Below are positions 6,614 to 14,185 of a DNA stretch of 15,994 bases, one piece after another. The stretch lies in the NCBI GenBank assembly GCA_041686915.1, contig JAWLDB010000043.1:1-15994 (forward strand). Reading direction: 5' to 3'. The first letter of the stretch is position 1, and the number at the start of each line of letters is the position of its first letter. This stretch comes from JAWLDB01 sp041686915 (lineage in GTDB: Bacteria; Bacillota; UBA994; UBA5500). The position numbers were made by a program, and so were the translations under genes. Under the pieces are notes generated by a model, which was given only the letters and a program-made list of their open reading frames with translations, was not told the DNA's origin and made no database searches.

Positions 6614-7174
6614 GTGGTTATGCAGAGCAGACGTGAAGTGAGGTTGAGCGGAAGCGGTGGTCAGGGAATCTTGCTGGCTGGCATCATCCTCGCGGAAGCA
6701 GCCCTCCTGGAAGGCAAAAATGCCGTTCAGTCCCAAAGCTATGGACCTGAGGCTCGCGGTGGTGCCAGCAAGTGTGAGGTCATTATTAGCGATACATCTG
6801 TTGACTACCCGAAAGTCACCCGTCCGGAAGTGCTCCTCGCTCTGACAGAGGAAGCGTATAGCAAGTATGGTAAGGGCCTTGGTGAAGGTTCGCTAGTGGT
6901 GCTGGATGCTTCTATAGAAGGAGAACAGGACCTGCCTGGCGTACGTGTTATCCGGGCGCCTATACTAGAATCAGCTTTGGAAGTGCTGAAGCGCCCCATA
7001 GTTGCCAATATCATCGCTCTCGGCGTACTGGTTGGTATCAGTCAACTGGTAGACCGCAGCTCAATAGAGCAAGCAGTGCTCAATCGCGTTCCCAAAGGAA
7101 CTGAAGAGCTCAACCGCAGAGCACTCGACCTAGGATTTCAACTAGCGGCCGAAGTCGCTAGCGGAAATAAATAA
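6614..7174 (+). CDS. korC: 2-oxoglutarate-type ferredoxin oxidoreductase, gamma subunit
   Basis: This is a 186-residue gamma (catalytic gamma domain) subunit. The typical N-terminal SGSGGQG (12-18) and QSYGPEARGG (40-49) motifs are present; this domain contributes to CoA binding in the family. GTG 6614 is 6 bases after GGGGAGG (6601-6607) and is taken as the start; ATG 6620 is a possible alternative 12 bases from that site. It completes a four-subunit enzyme. Only 27 bases without a terminator separate it from gdh, so the two are probably on one transcript. Confidence 0.93.
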   Translation: MVMQSRREVRLSGSGGQGILLAGIILAEAALLEGKNAVQSQSYGPEARGGASKCEVIISDTSVDYPKVTRPEVLLALTEEAYSKYGKGLGEGSLVVLDASIEGEQDLPGVRVIRAPILESALEVLKRPIVANIIALGVLVGISQLVDRSSIEQAVLNRVPKGTEELNRRALDLGFQLAAEVASGNK

Positions 7175-7201
7175 TCCATCTATAAAGGGGGATTACCACA
7201 A

Positions 7202-8455
7202 ATGTCCAACAACAGGGAAACATTCTTGCAAGTGCAGGCACAGATTAAGGATGCTTGCGACATTCTGGGTCTCGACAACAACTACTTTGAGATCCTCAAA
7301 CAGCCTCTCCGCGCTCTAGAAGTCTCCATTCCAGTTCGCATGGACGATGGTTCTGTCAAGACTTTCAGCGGTTACCGGTCCCAGCACAATGATGTCATTG
7401 GACCGGCTAAGGGCGGTCTGCGCTATCACCCAGCCGTTGACCTGGATGAAGTTAAGACTCTCTCCATGTGGATGACCTTTAAGTGCTCCGCTATCGGTAT
7501 TCCTTACGGTGGTGGTAAGGGTGGCATCTCTGTCGACCCTCGTTCCCTTTCTAACGGTGAGAAAGAGCGTTTGACCCGTGGTTTTGCTCGCGCCATGGCT
7601 AGCTTCATCGGCGACGACCGCGATATCCCAGCTGGCGACGTTGGCACCAATGCACAGATTATGGCTTGGATTTACGACGAGATCAGCAAGGTCAAGGGTT
7701 ACAACATGCCTGGCGTTATTACTGGTAAGCCAGTTGGCATCGGTGGTTCACTAGGTCGTACAGAAGCAACCGGCCTTGGCGTTGTGCTCAGCGTTCGTGA
7801 AGCTGCAAAGCGTCTCAACGTCAACACTCAGGGCGCAACTGTCGCTATCCAGGGCTATGGCAACGTTGGTGGATACGCTGGCTACTATATGCAGACCCTG
7901 CTCGGTTCCAAGGTTGTCGCTGTTCAGGATCATACCGGCGGCGTTTACAACGAAGAAGGTATGGATGCAGAAGAGCTGCAGAATTGGGTTGAGAAAAATG
8001 GTGGCGTCAAGGGCTTCCCTGGCAGCAAGAAGGATATCACCCGCGACGAGCTCTTTGCTCTCGATGTCGACATCCTCATCCCCGCTGCTCTCGAGAACCA
8101 GATTACTGATGAGAACCAAGCTTCCATCAAGGCTAAAATCGTCTCTGAAGGCGCAAACGGCCCGATCACTCGTTCTGCTTCCAAGAAGATGTTCGAGCGT
8201 GGCATTTTCATCATTCCGGACATTCTCGCTAACGCTGGTGGCGTGACCGTCTCCTACTTCGAGTGGGTACAGAACCTCCAGAACTACTACTGGAGCCTCG
8301 AAGAAGTTAACACTCGCCTCGAGCGCTTGATGGTAGAGGCTTTCGATGCTATCTACAAGATGCACCAAGACAAGAACATTGACATGCGTGATGCAGCATA
8401 CGTCGTGGCTATCCGTCGTGTAGCCGACGCTATGAAGCTTCGCGGCTGGGTATAA
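7202..8455 (+). CDS. gdhA: glutamate dehydrogenase (Glu/Leu/Phe/Val family)
   Basis: This is a 417-residue hexameric-type glutamate dehydrogenase that interconverts glutamate and 2-oxoglutarate plus ammonia. Visible features are GPAKGGLRYHP (67-77, K70), MTFKCS (K94), the catalytic lysine K106 in PYGGGKGG, PAGDVGTN (143-150), a dinucleotide-binding GYGNVGG and the C-terminal GGVTVSYFEWVQN region. These are the glutamate-type sequences, not the GPALGG form of leucine dehydrogenase. The coding region is rich in C-ending codons and looks more codon-optimised than its neighbours, suggesting strong expression. GGGGG at 7187-7191 serves ATG 7202. Standing after korDABC, it probably works in the degradative direction, feeding 2-oxoglutarate to Kor. 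Cofactor (NAD or NADP) is not resolved. Confidence 0.94.
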   Translation: MSNNRETFLQVQAQIKDACDILGLDNNYFEILKQPLRALEVSIPVRMDDGSVKTFSGYRSQHNDVIGPAKGGLRYHPAVDLDEVKTLSMWMTFKCSAIGIPYGGGKGGISVDPRSLSNGEKERLTRGFARAMASFIGDDRDIPAGDVGTNAQIMAWIYDEISKVKGYNMPGVITGKPVGIGGSLGRTEATGLGVVLSVREAAKRLNVNTQGATVAIQGYGNVGGYAGYYMQTLLGSKVVAVQDHTGGVYNEEGMDAEELQNWVEKNGGVKGFPGSKKDITRDELFALDVDILIPAALENQITDENQASIKAKIVSEGANGPITRSASKKMFERGIFIIPDILANAGGVTVSYFEWVQNLQNYYWSLEEVNTRLERLMVEAFDAIYKMHQDKNIDMRDAAYVVAIRRVADAMKLRGWV

Positions 8456-8481
8456 CCTACCAGTTTGACGGGTAAACACTG

Positions 8482-8513
8482 GCCCTCCCCGGTTAGGCCG
8501 GGGAGGGCAATTT
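8482..8513 (+). terminator. GC-rich terminator hairpin after gdh
   Basis: A perfect 11-bp stem (8482-8492 with 8498-8508) has a 5-base loop. Only AATTT follows, so the T tract is weak, but the stem strength and its place 26 bases after the gdh stop make it a likely transcription end. Confidence 0.75.
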
Positions 8514-8550
8514 CGTACGCGAGATAAATTGTCCAATTGGCGGCTGCTTT

Positions 8551-8579
8551 GCAGGGTTTCCTCGGGGAGCAGCGAATTC
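8551..8579 (+). promoter_or_regulatory. sigma-H-like promoter of the methylmalonyl-CoA operon
   Basis: GCAGGGTTT at 8551-8559 and AGCGAATTC at 8571-8579 are separated by 11 bases, each matching the sigma-H consensus at 8 of 9 positions, with one mismatch in the AGGA core. The predicted start near 8586 gives a leader of about 175 bases. A short inverted repeat GCTGCT/AGCAGC (8543-8548, 8568-8573) brackets the -35. A housekeeping alternative, TTGACC (8602-8607), has no convincing -10. Confidence 0.58.
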
Positions 8580-8593
8580 TTGTGTATACAAAA
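8580..8593. promoter_or_regulatory. TGTATACA palindrome at the predicted mutase-operon start site
   Basis: TTGTGTATACAAAA contains a perfect 8-bp palindrome TGTATACA (8583-8590) directly after the -10 element. GTATAC-centred palindromes are typical operators of FadR-type GntR regulators. Binding here would block transcription start. The binding protein is not identified; the GntR protein in this window is not of the FadR type. Confidence 0.4.
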
Positions 8594-8673
8594 TCCAAAG
8601 TTTGACCAACGGTCCCTTGGGGGATTGTTTTGGCAGCAGAGTGGCAAGATTAGCTTAGGCTGCGATGCGCAGA

Positions 8674-8725
8674 CTATAAGGAAAAGCATGCCTGCTGTGC
8701 CATGTTAGTTCCTTAGATAGCACAG
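8674..8725 (+). promoter_or_regulatory. leader hairpin with possible pseudoknot upstream of mcmA
   Basis: Bases 8674-8690 pair with 8701-8720 in three blocks (4, 6 and 6 pairs, one of them G-U), broken by a 1x2 internal loop and a 2-base bulge, around a 10-base loop. Loop bases CTGTG (8695-8699) can pair with CACAG (8721-8725) just 3' of the stem, as an H-type pseudoknot. The structure ends 34 bases before the mcmA start. No known riboswitch class is recognised and no T run follows. Confidence 0.4.
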
Positions 8726-8759
8726 TCAAGCTTTAGATGATATGAGGAGTGAGAGTACG

Positions 8760-10439
8760 ATGTATAAGGACGAAGCCCTGGAACGTGTTCGCCAAGAGCG
8801 GGAAAAATGGGAGCAAGGCGGACTCAAGAAGGTACTTAGTCGTTTCCCTGAACAGAAAGAAAGCTATGAGAACTCTTCCGGAGTCGACGTTAAGCGTGTT
8901 TATACTCCAGAAGATATTGCCGGTACAGACTACGTCGAGGACCTTGGCTTCCCTGGCGAGTACCCCTATACCCGTGGTGTACAGCCAACTATGTATCGCG
9001 GTCGTTTCTGGACTATGCGTGAATATGCTGGATTTGCTACTGCAGAAGAGTCCAACAAGCGCTACAAGTACCTGCTGGAACAAGGTCAAACCGGACTCAG
9101 CGTAGCTTTTGACCTGCCCACCCAGATCGGGTATGACTCCGACCATTCATTGTCTAAAGGTGAAGTCGGTAAGGTAGGTGTGGCCATTGACTCGCTAGCT
9201 GATATGGAGATACTGCTTGACGGCATTCCGCTGGACAAGGTCAGCACATCTATGACCATTAACGCACCCGCGTCTGTACTGCTTGCCATGTATATCGGTG
9301 TCGCCGAGAAGCAAGGCGTACCGCTTAGCAAGCTTAGTGGCACTATTCAGAATGACATTTTGAAGGAATATGTAGCCCGTGGCACCTATATCTTCCCGCC
9401 GGCCCCTTCCATGCGCTTGATTACCAACATATTCGAGTATTGTTCCAAGGAAGTTCCAGATTGGAACACCATCAGCATCAGCGGTTATCACATCCGGGAA
9501 GCTGGTTCCTCTGCTGCCCAGGAAGTCGCTTTCACCCTTAGCGACGGTATCGCCTATGTGCAGGCAGCAATTGATGCCGGGCTGAATGTAGATAATTTCG
9601 CGCCGCGTCTTTCATTCTTCTTTAACTCGCATCTCGACTTCTTCGAAGAAATTGCCAAGTTCCGGGCTGCCCGCCGCCTGTGGGCGCGCATCATGAAGGA
9701 CCGCTTCGGGGCCAAGAAGGATAAGTCCTGGATGCTCCGTTTCCATACCCAGACTGGTGGTTCAACTCTTACCGCCCAGCAGCCGGATAACAACATCGTT
9801 CGCGTTGCCCTGCAGGCAATGGCAGCTGTACTGGGCGGAACCCAGTCCCTGCATACCAACTCACGCGACGAGGCACTAGCTCTGCCGACAGAAGATTCCG
9901 TGCGCATTGCTTTGCGGACGCAGCAAATCATCGCCTATGAGAGCGGCGCCACCGAAACGATCGATCCGATGGCAGGCAGCTACTATGTTGAGTCCCTGAC
10001 CAATGCGATTGAAGAGAAGGCTATGGCCTATATCCAGCAAATTGACGAGATGGGCGGCGCTGTCAAGGCTATTGAGCAAGGATACATGCAGCGCGAAATT
10101 CAGGATAGTGCTTACAGATATCAGAAGGCTGTGGAAGAGGGCCGGCAGGTGGTGGTTGGCGTCAACCAGTTCCAGATTGCAGAGCCTGCTCCGGAGGGAC
10201 TGCTACGTGTAGACCCATCTGTAGGTGAGCAACAGGTCAAGAAACTGCAGGAGCTGAAGGCACGGCGTGACAATGTGGCTGTACAGACAGCACTTGATGA
10301 GCTGACCGCGGCCGCACAAGGTGATGACAATCTTATGCCGTATATCCTGAAGGCTGTGAAAGCTTACGCCACGCTCGGCGAAATCTGCGACCGTCTGCGC
10401 GGTGTCTTCGGCGAATATATCGCCCAAGACATGCTATAA
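8760..10439 (+). CDS. mcmA: methylmalonyl-CoA mutase, large (catalytic TIM-barrel) subunit
   Basis: This is a 559-residue mutase subunit containing the substrate-binding barrel but not the B12 domain, which is encoded by the next gene. It interconverts succinyl-CoA and (R)-methylmalonyl-CoA by a radical mechanism. With ATG 8760 as start, key residues fall at the same numbers as in the Propionibacterium enzyme: R82 in GRFW, R87 and Y89 in MREYAG, R207 in VARGTY, and Y243-H244 in SGYH. Y89 and R207 bind the substrate carboxylate and are replaced (Phe, Gln) in isobutyryl-CoA mutases, so methylmalonyl-CoA is the supported substrate. GAGGAGT (8745-8751) precedes the start by 8 bases; the in-frame ATG 8742 lies upstream of that site. 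It opens an eight-gene operon. Confidence 0.95.
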   Translation: MYKDEALERVRQEREKWEQGGLKKVLSRFPEQKESYENSSGVDVKRVYTPEDIAGTDYVEDLGFPGEYPYTRGVQPTMYRGRFWTMREYAGFATAEESNKRYKYLLEQGQTGLSVAFDLPTQIGYDSDHSLSKGEVGKVGVAIDSLADMEILLDGIPLDKVSTSMTINAPASVLLAMYIGVAEKQGVPLSKLSGTIQNDILKEYVARGTYIFPPAPSMRLITNIFEYCSKEVPDWNTISISGYHIREAGSSAAQEVAFTLSDGIAYVQAAIDAGLNVDNFAPRLSFFFNSHLDFFEEIAKFRAARRLWARIMKDRFGAKKDKSWMLRFHTQTGGSTLTAQQPDNNIVRVALQAMAAVLGGTQSLHTNSRDEALALPTEDSVRIALRTQQIIAYESGATETIDPMAGSYYVESLTNAIEEKAMAYIQQIDEMGGAVKAIEQGYMQREIQDSAYRYQKAVEEGRQVVVGVNQFQIAEPAPEGLLRVDPSVGEQQVKKLQELKARRDNVAVQTALDELTAAAQGDDNLMPYILKAVKAYATLGEICDRLRGVFGEYIAQDML

Positions 10440-10452
10440 GGAGGTAAGTGCA

Positions 10453-10848
10453 ATGGAAAAGAAACTGCGCATTCTGATTGCCAAGCCCGGATTGGACGGG
10501 CACGACCGCGGGGCTAAAGTTATCGCCCGTGCACTGCGTGATGCTGGAATGGAAGTAATCTACACCGGTTTGCGCCAAACTCCTGAGCAGATTGTCAATG
10601 CGGCGTTACAGGAAGACGTCGATGCAGTAGGTCTTAGCTGCCTCTCCGGGGCACACAACCATCTCTTCCCGAAGGTCGTGGAGCTCCTGAAGGAACGTGG
10701 GGCAGCCGATATTTTGGTATTCGGTGGTGGCGTTATTCCTGATGATGACATCCCGGGCTTGAAGGTAGCTGGCATCAGGGAGATCTTCACGCCTGGCACA
10801 TCCACCGAGAGCGTGATCGAATTCCTACGCTCCAATGCTCAACAATAA
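10453..10848 (+). CDS. mcmB: methylmalonyl-CoA mutase, small B12-binding subunit
   Basis: This is a 131-residue cobalamin-binding subunit. The base-off/His-on signature is complete: DGHDRG (15-20) with H17 as the lower axial cobalt ligand, SCLSGAH (62-68) and the GGG at 91-93. Length is that of a free-standing B12 domain. AAGGAGGT overlaps the mcmA stop and lies 7 bases before the ATG, so the two subunits should be made in step. The last 14 bases overlap meaB. Confidence 0.96.
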   Translation: MEKKLRILIAKPGLDGHDRGAKVIARALRDAGMEVIYTGLRQTPEQIVNAALQEDVDAVGLSCLSGAHNHLFPKVVELLKERGAADILVFGGGVIPDDDIPGLKVAGIREIFTPGTSTESVIEFLRSNAQQ

Positions 10849-11818
10849 TAGGCCTGCCTGGTGGGAGGGGTTTCTGGCTGGTGACATGCGCAGCCTGGCG
10901 CGAGCCATATCGGCTGCCGAGGACCAGCCAGCCCTGGCCCATGCCGCCCTGGCTGAGTTGGGCGGCAGATTGGGACGTGCACACGTTGTTGGTATTACCG
11001 GGCCGCCAGGCGCCGGCAAAAGTACTCTCACAGGCCGCTTGGCGCAGGAACTGCTCTCGCGCGGCTTCTCTCTTGGGCTAATCCTGGTTGATCCGTCGAG
11101 TCCGTTCACCGGCGGTGCTATCCTCGGTGACCGTCTGCGTCTGCCAGACATTTCTGGCGACCCGCGCGTGTTCGTCAGAAGCATGAGCTCCCGTGGTAGC
11201 ATGGGTGGTCTTTCCCGGGCAACCGGGGATGCCATCAAGTTGCTCGACGCATTCGGCAAGGACGTCATCCTGGTGGAGACGGTAGGTACTGGCCAGGCAG
11301 AGACGGATATCGTCTCAGTCGCAGACTCGGTCGTCGTCGTTGCTGTTCCGGGTCTGGGAGATGATATTCAGGCCATGAAGGCTGGTATTCTTGAGATTGC
11401 TGACCTCTTCATAGTCAACAAAGCTGATCGGGACGGGGCCGACAAGACTGAGCGCGAACTCCGCTCGATGCTGCGCTTGCAGGAGCAAGCGCAAGGTGAG
11501 TGGGACGTGCCTGTGCTCAAGACGGTTGCCACCTCAGGTCAGGGCATTCAAGAGGCGGTGGATACCTTGCGCGCTCACTATGACCATTCCGAAAAGAGCG
11601 GTGGTTTGCGAGAAAGGCGCCGCAACCGCATTAGGATGGAGATCAACGATCTCCTCGGGGCTAGGATGCTCCGGGAGCTCAGGCAGCAAATGACTGCTGC
11701 CGATCTGGCGGCGGCTGCTGACCGGGTAATTGTCGGCGAGATTACGGTGTATCAAGTAGTTGACCAGCTTTGGTCGCTATTTGCCAACTCGGCAGTTTTC
11801 ATTTTAAGGGGGGTATAG
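10835..11818 (+). CDS. meaB: MeaB/ArgK-family GTPase, mutase chaperone
   Basis: This is a 327-residue G3E-family P-loop GTPase. MeaB proteins gate adenosylcobalamin loading and protect methylmalonyl-CoA mutase from inactivation. Visible elements are Walker A GPPGAGKST (56-64), DPSSPFTGGAILGDR (86-100), ETVGTGQAE (148-156) and the guanine-specificity motif NKAD (195-198). It starts inside mcmB with no clear ribosome binding site before ATG 10835, so it probably depends on translational coupling. ATG 10886 is the next in-frame ATG, but it would remove the N-terminal helix that family members have. One base separates its stop from the epimerase start. Confidence 0.95.
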   Translation: MLNNNRPAWWEGFLAGDMRSLARAISAAEDQPALAHAALAELGGRLGRAHVVGITGPPGAGKSTLTGRLAQELLSRGFSLGLILVDPSSPFTGGAILGDRLRLPDISGDPRVFVRSMSSRGSMGGLSRATGDAIKLLDAFGKDVILVETVGTGQAETDIVSVADSVVVVAVPGLGDDIQAMKAGILEIADLFIVNKADRDGADKTERELRSMLRLQEQAQGEWDVPVLKTVATSGQGIQEAVDTLRAHYDHSEKSGGLRERRRNRIRMEINDLLGARMLRELRQQMTAADLAAAADRVIVGEITVYQVVDQLWSLFANSAVFILRGV

Positions 11819-11819
11819 T

Positions 11820-12227
11820 ATGATTAGCAAGATTGCACATCTCGGCATAGCTGTAAAGAGCCTGGAGGATGCTAAGAAGTTCTACGAGGACATGCTTGGA
11901 CTGAAGGCTGCCGGCGAGGAGGTCGTCGAGTCACAGAAGGTGAAAGTTGCCTTCATTCCGGTGGGGGATACCCGGCTGGAACTGCTTGAGTCGACCGATC
12001 CACAGGGGCCGATTGCCAAACACATCGAGAACCGCGGCGAAGGCATCCAGCACATCGCTTACGAAGTGGAAGACATCGAGGCTGCTTTGGCAGATCTGAA
12101 AGCCAAGGGAGTGCGCCTAATCGATGAGAAGCCACGCGAGGGCGCGCATGGAGCCAAGATCGCCTTCATTCATCCCAAAGCCAGCATGGGTGTGTTGGTC
12201 GAGCTCTGCCAGTATCCAAAGCACTAA
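11820..12227 (+). CDS. mce: methylmalonyl-CoA epimerase
   Basis: This is a 135-residue vicinal-oxygen-chelate protein that interconverts (R)- and (S)-methylmalonyl-CoA. The metal ligands expected for the family can be placed at H7 (KIAHLGIAV), E54 (RLELLES), H78 (GIQHIAYEV) and E128 (GVLVELCQ); the KPREGAHGAKIAFIHPK region is also family-typical. Length is normal. GGGGGG at the end of meaB serves ATG 11820. It links the mutase product to the (S) form normally used by biotin-dependent decarboxylases. Confidence 0.95.
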   Translation: MISKIAHLGIAVKSLEDAKKFYEDMLGLKAAGEEVVESQKVKVAFIPVGDTRLELLESTDPQGPIAKHIENRGEGIQHIAYEVEDIEAALADLKAKGVRLIDEKPREGAHGAKIAFIHPKASMGVLVELCQYPKH

Positions 12228-12265
12228 GGCAGTGCGACTGTAAAGGCAAGAGGAGGTTAAGCTGC

Positions 12266-13816
12266 ATGGCCATAGAGCAAAAGCTTGAGCAGTTGGCAAA
12301 AGAACGCAAGAGAGTCGTCATGGGCGGTGGCGAAAAGCGTTTGGCTGCTCACAAGGAAACAGGAAAACTGACTGCCCGCGAACGTATTGAACAGCTTTTC
12401 GATGAGAACAGCTTCGTAGAGGTCGATGCCTTTGTGAAGCACCGTGCCGTTGATTTTGGCATGGACAAAAAGGAGGCCCCAGGTGAGGGTGTGGTTGTAG
12501 GCTACGGCACTGTCGACGGGCGCCTTGTCTACGTCAGCTCGCAGGACTTCACCGTTGTAGGGGGCAGTCTTGGTGAGATGCACGCGGCTAAGATTTGTAA
12601 GGTGATGGACCTTGCTCTGCGCAATGGCGCACCGTTCATCGCTATTAACGAGTCTTCCGGTGCCCGTATCCAGGAAGGCGTTGACGCTCTGAATGGTTAC
12701 GGTAACATCTTCTACCGTAATACCATCTCTTCTGGTGTTATCCCGCAGATTTCCGTCATTATGGGGCCCTGTGCCGGTGGAGCAGTGTATAGCCCTGCCT
12801 TGACTGACTTCATTTTCATGACCCAGGGCACGTCGCAGATGTTTATCACAGGCCCGCAGGTCATAAAAGCCGTAACTGGTGAAGATGTTACCTTGGAACA
12901 ACTCGGTGGAGCAGCGGTGCACAACCAGGTCAGCGGCGTAGCTCAGTTCATGGGACAGAATGACGAGGATACCATCGCTCAGGTTCGCCGTTTGCTTAGC
13001 TTCATTCCCAGCAACAACTTGGATGAAGCCCCTGTCACCCTGTGCGAAGATGACGTGGCTCGCCTGAATGACGAGCTGCTCAGTATAGTACCCGATGATC
13101 CTAACAAGGCTTATGATGTGCTGCAGGTTATTCATAACCTGGTTGACAATGGCGATTTTATGGAAGTGCAGCCACACTATGCCCAGAACATTGTGATTGG
13201 CTTTGGCCGCATGAACGGTCGCTCTGTCGGCATTATCGCCAATCAACCGAAAGTGTTGGCGGGCTCGCTCGATATCAACGCGTCCGATAAGGCCGCCCGC
13301 TTCGTCCGTTTTTGCGATGCGTTCAACATTCCGTTGGTTACTTTGATCGATGTTCCAGGCTACATGCCCGGGCTCAACCAGGAGTATGGCGGTATTATCA
13401 GGCACGGAGCCAAAATGCTCTACGCATATTCTGAAGCAACAGTACCAAAGATCAGCCTGATCATGCGCAAAGCATACGGTGGCGCTTATCTGGCCATGTG
13501 CAGCAAGTCGCTAGGCGCTGACACCGTCTACGCTTGGCCGATGGCAGAGATTGCGGTCATGGGTCCTGAAGGCGCAGCTAATATCATCTTCCGTGACGAT
13601 ATTAAGAATGCCGAGAACCCGGCGGAAGTGCGCCAGGAGAAAATCAAGGAGTACCGCGACAAGTTCGCCAATCCGTATGTTGCTGCAGGCCGGGGTATGG
13701 TGGATGATGTAATTCATCCGGCTGATACCAGGCGGATGATTATCAACGCTCTGGAAGCTAATGCCACCAAGCGTGAATCTCGTCCAACCAAGAAACACGG
13801 CAATCTCCCCGTATAG
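12266..13816 (+). CDS. mmdA: methylmalonyl-CoA decarboxylase, alpha (carboxyltransferase) subunit
   Basis: This is a 516-residue carboxyltransferase with two crotonase-like halves. It moves the carboxyl group of (S)-methylmalonyl-CoA to biotin on MmdC, releasing propionyl-CoA. The first half has GGSLGEMHAAK (99-109), ESSGARIQEG (129-138) and GPCAGGAVYSPA (167-178); the second has DVPGYMPG (362-369) and RKAYGGAYLAM (401-411). Propionyl-CoA carboxylase beta chains are close relatives, but the following genes encode the Na+-pump subunits and no biotin carboxylase is present, which favours decarboxylation. L409 replaces the Asp typical at this site in actinobacterial propionyl-CoA carboxylases. 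AGGAGG precedes ATG 12266 by 8 bases. Confidence 0.94.
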   Translation: MAIEQKLEQLAKERKRVVMGGGEKRLAAHKETGKLTARERIEQLFDENSFVEVDAFVKHRAVDFGMDKKEAPGEGVVVGYGTVDGRLVYVSSQDFTVVGGSLGEMHAAKICKVMDLALRNGAPFIAINESSGARIQEGVDALNGYGNIFYRNTISSGVIPQISVIMGPCAGGAVYSPALTDFIFMTQGTSQMFITGPQVIKAVTGEDVTLEQLGGAAVHNQVSGVAQFMGQNDEDTIAQVRRLLSFIPSNNLDEAPVTLCEDDVARLNDELLSIVPDDPNKAYDVLQVIHNLVDNGDFMEVQPHYAQNIVIGFGRMNGRSVGIIANQPKVLAGSLDINASDKAARFVRFCDAFNIPLVTLIDVPGYMPGLNQEYGGIIRHGAKMLYAYSEATVPKISLIMRKAYGGAYLAMCSKSLGADTVYAWPMAEIAVMGPEGAANIIFRDDIKNAENPAEVRQEKIKEYRDKFANPYVAAGRGMVDDVIHPADTRRMIINALEANATKRESRPTKKHGNLPV

Positions 13817-13831
13817 GAAGGGGGTACATCA

Positions 13832-14185
13832 ATGCAATTGGCAGACCTGCTAGATGGTTTGCGCGTAACGCTCATCGCCATGGGCATCGTCTTTGCTTCA
13901 CTCTGGGCGCTATCAATGGTGATGACTGCGATGCGCCCCATCTTCTATCGTGAACCCAAGCCAAAACAGGAAGCTGCAGCAGTTGCCCAAAGCGAAGAAA
14001 GGGTGGAGTCACCGGTGGAGCAAAACAACGGTATGTCTCCTCAGTTGGTCGCAGTTATTGCCACGGCGCTCGCAGCATATCTCGGTCAGACGCCTGAAAA
14101 CCTCAACATCGTATCCATCCGTCGTACGCCAACTACCCTGCCCCAGTGGGCCATGGCTGCGCGTCGCGACAGCATTCAAGACTAG
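13832..14185 (+). CDS. mmdD: methylmalonyl-CoA decarboxylase, delta subunit (OadG family)
   Basis: This is a 117-residue OadG/MmdD-type protein. A single membrane segment spans about residues 10-34, followed by a charged and Glu/Gln-rich linker (about 39-66) and a C-terminal soluble segment with VAVIATALAAYLG and SIRRTP, ending with a W-x-MAARR motif. The family anchors and assembles the decarboxylase complex, holding the alpha subunit to the membrane pump. The ATG at 13832 is 8 bases after GAAGGGGG. Only 29 bases separate it from mmdC, so a separate small epsilon subunit like that of Veillonella is not present here. Confidence 0.87.
   Translation: MQLADLLDGLRVTLIAMGIVFASLWALSMVMTAMRPIFYREPKPKQEAAAVAQSEERVESPVEQNNGMSPQLVAVIATALAAYLGQTPENLNIVSIRRTPTTLPQWAMAARRDSIQD

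Larger units (their letters stand above)
8456..8759. other. 304-base intergenic region between gdh and the mutase operon
   Basis: It holds a terminator hairpin (8482-8513), a sigma-H-like promoter (8551-8579), a TGTATACA palindrome (8583-8590), a short inverted repeat GACC-aac-GGTC (8604-8614), a small hairpin CTGCG-atg-CGCAG (8660-8672) and a long leader hairpin (8674-8720). No small gene is supported. No cobalamin riboswitch B12 box was found. Confidence 0.7.

Noticed and set aside
7751..8689. 312-codon minus-strand frame over gdh and the following gap
   Set aside because: Most of it is a shadow of gdh, and it runs through the terminator hairpin. No domain is recognised.
8586..8759. Cobalamin riboswitch controlling the B12-dependent mutase
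   Set aside because: No B12 box (AGCCAGGAGACCTGCC-like) is present and the leader is too short for the class. The visible structure is a single long hairpin with a possible pseudoknot.
8760..10439. Isobutyryl-CoA mutase instead of methylmalonyl-CoA mutase
   Set aside because: Y89 and R207, which bind the substrate carboxylate, are both present; isobutyryl-CoA mutases have Phe and Gln. The epimerase and decarboxylase neighbours agree.
12257..13405. Long open frame (382 codons) on the minus strand inside mmdA
   Set aside because: It is antisense to a fully conserved carboxyltransferase, has no recognisable motifs or ribosome binding site, and follows from the codon bias of mmdA.
12266..13816. 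Propionyl-CoA carboxylase beta chain
   Set aside because: No biotin carboxylase gene is present, while OadG-, biotin carrier- and OadB-type genes follow directly, as in Na+-pumping decarboxylases.
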